The notes beneath the pieces were generated by a model, which was given only the letters and a program-made list of their open reading frames with translations, ran no database searches and was not told the DNA's origin. Below, piece after piece: positions 55,997 to 60,751 of a stretch of 60,751 nt of DNA (positions within the stretch are counted from its first letter, which is position 1; each line of letters opens with the position of its first letter). This DNA comes from Mixta tenebrionis (lineage in GTDB: Bacteria > Pseudomonadota > Gammaproteobacteria > Enterobacterales > Enterobacteriaceae). The stretch covers positions 1 to 60,751 of the forward strand of contig NZ_VHQI01000017.1 of the NCBI RefSeq assembly GCF_006517625.1, written 5' to 3'. The position numbers and the translations under genes are program-made.

Positions 55997-57271
55997 ATGG
56001 AAAATCCTCAACTTCCTCAAGCCACGTCGCCTCTGGCCGCGTGGCTTTATTATCTTGAGCGTCTGCATACGCAGGCCATCGATTTAGGACTGACGCGTAT
56101 CGAACGCGTTGCCCGCTCGCTCGATCTGTTAAAACCCGCTCCCTTTGTGTTTACCGTTGCCGGCACTAACGGCAAAGGCACCACCTGCCGCACGCTGGAA
56201 ACGCTGCTGCTGGCGGCGGGCTATCGCGTCGGCGTTTACAGCTCGCCGCACCTGCTGCGCTATACCGAACGGGTACGGGTGCAGGGCGAAGAGCTGCCTG
56301 AGGCGGCCCACACCGCCAGCTTCGCCGCGATTGAAGCGGGGCGCGGCGCCACCTCGCTGACCTACTTTGAATACAGTACGCTGTCGGCGCTACAGCTGTT
56401 CAAACAGGCGGCGCTGGACGTCGTGATCCTTGAGGTTGGACTGGGCGGGCGTCTTGACGCCACTAATATTGTTGATGCGGACGTGGCGGTGATCACCAGT
56501 ATTGCGCTGGATCACACCGACTGGCTGGGGCCGGATCGCGAAAGTATCGGGCGGGAAAAGGCGGGCGTATTTCGCGCGGCGAAACCGGCGGTGGTCGGCG
56601 AGCCGGAGATGCCGCACACCATTGCCGACGTGGCGCAAGAAAAAGGCGCCCGGCTGTGGCAGCTGGGGCGCGACTGGCGCTGGCAGCAGCAGGAGAACGG
56701 CTGGCGCTTCAGCGATGGCCGCCTCACGCTGGAGAACCTGCCGCTGCCTCAGGTGCCGCTGCCCAACGCGGCGACCGCGCTGGCTGCGCTCAGCGTTTCC
56801 GGGCTGCAGGTCAGCGAGGCGATAATTCGTCAGCACCTCGATAAGGCGATTTTGCCGGGGCGTTTTCAGACCGTCGCGCAGGCGCCGCAGGTGATTCTGG
56901 ATGTGGCGCATAACCCGCATGCCGCCAGCTATCTCGCCTCGCGGCTGGCGCAGCTGCCGAAATCGGGCATGGTGCGCGCGGTGGTGGGAATGCTGCACGA
57001 TAAAGATATCGCCGGTACGCTTGCAAATCTCGCGCCGCAGGTTGATCGCTGGTATGTTGCGCCGCTGGAAGGCCCGCGCGGCGCCAGCGCCGAGCAGCTG
57101 CTGGCCGTGCTGGCGACGGACCGCGCCGATGCCTTTGGCTCGGTTGCCGCAGCCTGGCAGGCGGCGATGCAGCAGGCTGCGAAACAGGATATCGTGCTGG
57201 TGTGTGGATCCTTCCACACGGTAGCACAGGTCATGGAAGCGATAGATATGGAGAAGGGCAGTGGCAAGTAA
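55997..57271 (+). CDS. folC: Bifunctional folylpolyglutamate/dihydrofolate synthase FolC
   Basis: FolC makes dihydrofolate from dihydropteroate and adds glutamates to folates. The 424-residue protein has the ATP loop VFTVAGTNGKGTTCRTLETL, VILEVGLGGRLDATNIVDAD and DVAHNPHAASYLASRL, all typical of Mur-ligase relatives. Its end overlaps the dedD start by 11 bases. Confidence 0.96.
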   Translation: MENPQLPQATSPLAAWLYYLERLHTQAIDLGLTRIERVARSLDLLKPAPFVFTVAGTNGKGTTCRTLETLLLAAGYRVGVYSSPHLLRYTERVRVQGEELPEAAHTASFAAIEAGRGATSLTYFEYSTLSALQLFKQAALDVVILEVGLGGRLDATNIVDADVAVITSIALDHTDWLGPDRESIGREKAGVFRAAKPAVVGEPEMPHTIADVAQEKGARLWQLGRDWRWQQQENGWRFSDGRLTLENLPLPQVPLPNAATALAALSVSGLQVSEAIIRQHLDKAILPGRFQTVAQAPQVILDVAHNPHAASYLASRLAQLPKSGMVRAVVGMLHDKDIAGTLANLAPQVDRWYVAPLEGPRGASAEQLLAVLATDRADAFGSVAAAWQAAMQQAAKQDIVLVCGSFHTVAQVMEAIDMEKGSGK

Positions 57272-57959
57272 GTTTCAGAACCGCCTGGTCGGCACGATCA
57301 TCCTGGTCGCCGTCGGCGTCATCGTTTTGCCAGGCCTGCTTGACGGTCAAAAAAAGCACTATAAAGAGGAGTTCGCTGCGATTCCGCTGGTGCCGAAGCC
57401 GGACGATCAGCAGGACGGCGATATGGTGCCGCCGGTAACCCAGGCGCTGCCGACCCAGCCGCCGGAAGGGGCTGGCGCGGCGATTGGCGGCAACAGCAAC
57501 CGTCCGCCGCAGTCGGCGGACAGCGGATCTACCGTGCCGCAGCAGAACAGCGCGCCGTCGGTTGTTGCACCGCCGCCGGTGGTTTCCACCAGGCCGCGCG
57601 TCGAGCCGCCGAAACCGAAGCCGGCAGAGACGCCAAAGCCGAAACCGATCGAACAGCCGAAACCGAAACCGGTCGAGCAGCCGAAGCCGAAACCGGCGGA
57701 ATCTGCCGCGCCTGCGGGCCAGGCTTACGTGGTACAGCTCGGCGCGTTGAAAAACGCCGGCAAGGTTAATGAGATTGTGGCGCAGCTGCGTCTGTCCGGC
57801 TATCGCGCCTTTACCGTGCCCGCCACGCCGGTACAGGGGCAGATTACCCGGATTTACGTTGGCCCGGACGCCTCAAAAGCTAAAATGCAGGCGGCGATCG
57901 GCGAGCTGAAAAGCCTTTCCGGCCTGAGTGGAGTAGTTAAGCCCTACAGCGTGCGCTGA
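57261..57959 (+). CDS. dedD: SPOR-domain cell-division protein DedD
   Basis: DedD localises to the septum through binding of denuded glycans by its SPOR domain. The 232-residue protein has a short cytoplasmic start, one helix (LVGTIILVAVGVIVLPGLLD), a Pro-rich linker and a C-terminal SPOR domain (AYVVQLGALKNAGKVNEIVA). The linker has about five PKPKP-type repeats (residues about 115-152) with periods of eight or nine residues. The start is GTG at 57261. Confidence 0.93.
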   Translation: MASKFQNRLVGTIILVAVGVIVLPGLLDGQKKHYKEEFAAIPLVPKPDDQQDGDMVPPVTQALPTQPPEGAGAAIGGNSNRPPQSADSGSTVPQQNSAPSVVAPPPVVSTRPRVEPPKPKPAETPKPKPIEQPKPKPVEQPKPKPAESAAPAGQAYVVQLGALKNAGKVNEIVAQLRLSGYRAFTVPATPVQGQITRIYVGPDASKAKMQAAIGELKSLSGLSGVVKPYSVR

Positions 57960-58016
57960 GGGGGGTAACTTTCAGTACCGATGTCCGGCAATGTCAGTCG
58001 TTGTCGGGCGTTAAAC

Positions 58017-58040
58017 GGCGGCCGCACGCCGCCTTTTTTT
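58017..58040 (+). terminator. dedD intrinsic terminator
   Basis: GGCGGC (58017-58022), loop CGCAC and GCCGCC (58028-58033) form a 6-bp all-GC stem with seven T residues following. It ends the accD-folC-dedD transcript. Confidence 0.9.
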
Positions 58041-58077
58041 CGCGCTTTTTTTATTTTTGTGCCGCAGGGAAAACGCT

Positions 58078-58106
58078 ACGCAAACGTTTTCTTTTTCTGT
58101 TAGAAT
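58078..58106 (+). promoter_or_regulatory. PurR operator and promoter of cvpA-purF
   Basis: ACGCAAACGTTTTCTT at 58078-58093 matches the PurR operator consensus in full (ACGCAAACGTTTTCnT). A likely -10 box TAGAAT is at 58101-58106. PurR with hypoxanthine or guanine represses the purF operon. The site is 57 bases before the cvpA ATG, as in E. coli. Confidence 0.93.
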
Positions 58107-58149
58107 GCGCCCCGAACTGGATGCAGGGGCCTCGTCGCTGGAATAGTTC

Positions 58150-58635
58150 ATGGTCTGGATAGATTACGTCATCATTGGGATTGTTGGTTTTTCTGCTCTT
58201 GTCAGCCTGATCCGTGGGTTTGTTCGGGAAGCTTTATCGCTTATCACCTGGGGATGCGCATTCTTTGTTGCCAGTCATTACTATCCCTATCTTGCGGTCT
58301 GGTTCACCGGTTTTAACGATCAGCTGGTGCGCAACGGCATCGCCATCGCCGTTCTGTTTATCGCCACGCTGATTGTTGGAGCGATAGTGAACTATGTGAT
58401 TGGCTCGCTGGTCGAAAAGACCGGATTGTCAGGCACCGACAGGGTGCTGGGAGTTTGCTTCGGGGCGCTGCGCGGCGTATTGATTGTGTCAGCGATGCTG
58501 TTCTTCCTCGATACCTTTACCGGTTTTTCCAAAAGCCCGGACTGGCAGCAGTCTCAGCTGATTCCTGAGTTCAGTTACATCATCAGATGGTTCTTTGACT
58601 ATCTGCAAAGCACGTCGAGTTTTTTACCCCGGTAA
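58150..58635 (+). CDS. cvpA: Colicin V production family membrane protein CvpA
   Basis: The 161-residue protein has four transmembrane helices, starting MVWIDYVIIGIVGFSALVSL and followed by RGFVREALSLITWG. CvpA is needed for colicin V production in E. coli and for envelope homeostasis. It shares the PurR-controlled promoter with purF, 36 bases downstream. Confidence 0.94.
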   Translation: MVWIDYVIIGIVGFSALVSLIRGFVREALSLITWGCAFFVASHYYPYLAVWFTGFNDQLVRNGIAIAVLFIATLIVGAIVNYVIGSLVEKTGLSGTDRVLGVCFGALRGVLIVSAMLFFLDTFTGFSKSPDWQQSQLIPEFSYIIRWFFDYLQSTSSFLPR

Positions 58636-58671
58636 TCGCGCCGGGTGTGCGGCCAATGAGGATATGACAAC

Positions 58672-60189
58672 ATGTGCGGTATTGTCGGTATCACCGGTTT
58701 CATGCCGGTCAACCAGTCGATTTATGACGCGTTAACGGTGCTCCAGCACCGTGGGCAGGATGCCGCAGGCATTTGTACCATCGATGCGCTGAACTGTTTC
58801 CGTCTGCGTAAGGCGAACGGGCTGGTCAACGATGTGTTTGAAGCTCGCCATATGCAGCGTTTGCAGGGCAATATGGGCATCGGCCACGTGCGTTATCCGA
58901 CTGCCGGTAGCTCCAGCGCTTCCGAAGCGCAGCCTTTTTACGTCAACTCCCCGTACGGTATCACCCTGGCCCACAACGGCAACCTGACTAACGCGCACGA
59001 GCTGCGCAAGCAGCTGTTTGAAAGCGGGCGCCGCCACGTTAATACCACCTCAGATTCAGAAATCCTGCTTAATATCTTTGCCCAGGAGCTGGATCGCTGT
59101 AAGCACCACCCGCTGGAAGCGGACGATATCTTCTCGGCGGTTGCTGCGGTACATCAGCAGGTACGCGGCGCTTACGCCTGCGTGGCGATGATTATCGGCC
59201 ACGGTATGGTCGCTTTCCGCGATCCGAACGGCATCCGCCCGCTGGTAATGGGCAAACGCGAGCTTTCCGAAGGGCGCACCGAATATATGGTGGCTTCGGA
59301 GAGCGTGGCGCTGGATACGCTCGGCTTTGAATTCCTGCGCGACGTAGCGCCGGGCGAGGCGGTTTATATCACTACCAAAGGGCAGCTCTATACCCGTCAG
59401 TGCGCGGAAAATCCGCGTAACAACCCCTGCCTGTTTGAATACGTTTATTTTGCCCGTCCCGACTCTTTCCTGGATAAAATTTCGGTCTACAGCGCCCGCG
59501 TGCGCATGGGCACCAAGCTGGGCGAAAAAATCGCCCGCGAATGGGAAGATCTGGATATCGACGTGGTGATACCGATTCCGGAAACCTCTACCGACGTGGC
59601 GCTGGAAATCGCCCGCATTCTGAATAAACCCTATCGTCAGGGGTTTGTGAAAAACCGCTATGTGGGCCGCACCTTTATTATGCCGGGCCAGCAGCTGCGC
59701 CGGAACGCGGTGCGCCGTAAGCTGAACGCCAACCGCGCCGAGTTCCGCGATAAAAACGTGCTGCTGGTGGATGATTCCATCGTGCGCGGCACTACCTCTG
59801 AGCAGATTATTGAAATGGCGCGCGAGGCGGGGGCGAAAAAGGTTTACCTCGCTTCGGCAGCGCCGGAGATTCGCTTTCCCAACGTTTACGGCATCGATAT
59901 GCCCAGCGCGACGGAGCTGATCGCCCATGGACGCGAAGTGGATGAGATTTGCCAGCTGATTAAAGCCGATGCGCTGATCTTCCAGGATCTGGACGATCTG
60001 ATTGAGGCGGTGCGTGAAGAGAATCCCGATATCGCTCAGTTCGAATGCTCGGTATTTAACGGCATCTACGTGACGAAAGATGTCGATCAGCAATATCTGG
60101 AGTATTTGCAGTCGCTGCGCAACGATGACGCTAAAGCGCTGGCGCGGCAGAATGAGGTGGAAAGCCTCGAACTGCATAACGAAGGTTAA
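58672..60189 (+). CDS. purF: Amidophosphoribosyltransferase PurF
   Basis: PurF makes phosphoribosylamine from PRPP and glutamine, the first committed step of purine synthesis. The 505-residue protein has the N-terminal nucleophile Cys2 (MCGIVGI), glutaminase segments [20 protein letters not shown] and [14 protein letters not shown], and the PRPP loop [20 protein letters not shown]. Length and motifs are complete. Confidence 0.98.
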   Translation: MCGIVGITGFMPVNQSIYDALTVLQHRGQDAAGICTIDALNCFRLRKANGLVNDVFEARHMQRLQGNMGIGHVRYPTAGSSSASEAQPFYVNSPYGITLAHNGNLTNAHELRKQLFESGRRHVNTTSDSEILLNIFAQELDRCKHHPLEADDIFSAVAAVHQQVRGAYACVAMIIGHGMVAFRDPNGIRPLVMGKRELSEGRTEYMVASESVALDTLGFEFLRDVAPGEAVYITTKGQLYTRQCAENPRNNPCLFEYVYFARPDSFLDKISVYSARVRMGTKLGEKIAREWEDLDIDVVIPIPETSTDVALEIARILNKPYRQGFVKNRYVGRTFIMPGQQLRRNAVRRKLNANRAEFRDKNVLLVDDSIVRGTTSEQIIEMAREAGAKKVYLASAAPEIRFPNVYGIDMPSATELIAHGREVDEICQLIKADALIFQDLDDLIEAVREENPDIAQFECSVFNGIYVTKDVDQQYLEYLQSLRNDDAKALARQNEVESLELHNEG

Positions 60190-60195
60190 TGCTTT

Positions 60196-60225
60196 GCGGG
60201 CCGGTTATCCGGCCCGCCGTTTTTC
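60196..60225 (+). terminator. purF intrinsic terminator
   Basis: GCGGGCCGG (60196-60204), loop TTAT and CCGGCCCGC (60209-60217) form a perfect 9-bp stem followed by CGTTTTTCT. It lies 7 bases after the purF stop. Confidence 0.92.
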
Positions 60226-60751
60226 TGCCCCGTTGCTTTTCTTGCGTGATGCTTATCGCTTTTACTTTTAACAGAGTAGGTTACGTGTTTATGTAGAACA
60301 CTCGCTTTTAGCCTGGCGCGGCTAAAGTGGTTTTACTTGATTTACCTGTCCTATACTTTGCGTCCCGCTTGTTAATTGTTTGATGTAGTGAAACACATGT
60401 TATTTTTCTTAAATAAGAATCAACAGGGCTACCTGCAAAATTATATTATTACAATAAACTGATTTTATGTTTGCCTTAATCAGTTTTTTATCTGTCAGAG
60501 ACAATAAATTTTTATATAAACCTTAATTTTAAACCAGCAAATTAAAAGATAAAAAAGTAATGCTCAAAATAATAATAAGCTGTTTATTTTATTAAAATTA
60601 AAGATAAAACTTAAATCATAATAAATGTTTCATCTGCCCCCCATATATTTTAATAAATAATTGACGCCTTCCTGTTTTAGCAGTATTTAATTCTCAAAAA
60701 GTTTACCGCCTTTAAATCATGGATAAAAATTATGCCCAGCCGGATTACCGT
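60226..60751. other. AT-rich gap after purF, possible start of another gene at the edge
   Basis: These 526 bases hold no gene of normal size. From about 60400 on the sequence is extremely AT-rich, with long A and T runs, which is typical of H-NS-bound regulatory DNA ahead of a horizontally acquired gene. At the right edge two frames open: ATG at 60719 (MDKNYAQPDYR, running off the window) and ATG at 60732 in another frame. Neither has a clear ribosome binding site, so a following gene is possible but not shown. In E. coli ubiX would be expected here; the edge peptide does not resemble it. Confidence 0.55.

Noticed and set aside
59056-60177. 373-codon open frame on the minus strand
   Set aside because: It is antisense to purF and has shadow-type composition; purF is certain.

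Overview
The window is a stretch of chromosome from an enteric gammaproteobacterium, most likely of the family Erwiniaceae (Pantoea, Mixta or Erwinia type). The right two thirds (about 20.9-60.2 kb) follow the Escherichia coli argW-to-purF gene order almost gene for gene: argW, yfdC, [ccm operon], mlaA, fadL, yfcZ, fadI, fadJ, sixA, smrB, prmB, aroC, mepA, yfcA, epmC, yfcL, mnmC, fabB, yfcJ, flk, pdxB, usg, truA, dedA, accD, folC, dedD, cvpA, purF. The departures from that order are a complete cytochrome c maturation operon between yfdC and mlaA, a MocR-type regulator divergent from a rhodanese between yfcJ and flk, and an EamA transporter between flk and pdxB. The genus is an inference from layout and protein similarity; no rRNA is present to confirm it.

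The left third (1-20.9 kb) is accessory. It opens with the tail of a type VI secretion (T6SS) cluster: a PAAR spike tip, an unidentified two-helix membrane protein, tssM, another unidentified membrane protein, then tssF, tssG and tssJ. The PAAR gene, the two unidentified genes and the 5' ends of tssM and tssF are clearly AT-rich, while the bodies of tssM, tssF and tssG are GC-rich, which suggests a mosaic locus. Next, after a gap with heptamer repeats, comes a beta-glucoside operon with a PTS permease EIIC, a GH4 6-phospho-beta-glucosidase and a ROK sugar kinase, but no EIIA or EIIB. A 1-kb gap follows with an Ala-Pro hexamer repeat, a small ORF and an orphan terminator. Then come an MHS-type transporter, a LacI-family regulator and a nucleoside hydrolase, with two near-identical operator-like boxes in front of the transporter. 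An MgtC-like protein follows, then a lone, AT-rich phage-tail-lysozyme-type gene beside tRNA-Arg(CCU), a classical integration site.

The housekeeping part holds coherent pathways: CcmABCDEFGHI for c-type cytochrome assembly; MlaA for outer-membrane lipid asymmetry; FadL, FadI and FadJ for long-chain fatty acid uptake and beta-oxidation, with FadR-like boxes; FabB and AccD for fatty acid synthesis, with a FabR-like box before fabB; PdxB for vitamin B6, AroC for chorismate, FolC for folate and PurF for purines, with a PurR box before cvpA-purF; and the translation or RNA enzymes PrmB, EpmC, MnmC, TruA and SmrB.

The most interesting leads are the orphan tail lysozyme with a second in-frame ribosome binding site and start before its C-terminal domain, the AT-rich unidentified genes flanking tssM, the PTS operon lacking EIIA/EIIB but carrying a kinase, the 104-bp structured element downstream of mlaA, and the tandem heptamer and hexamer repeats in the accessory gaps.
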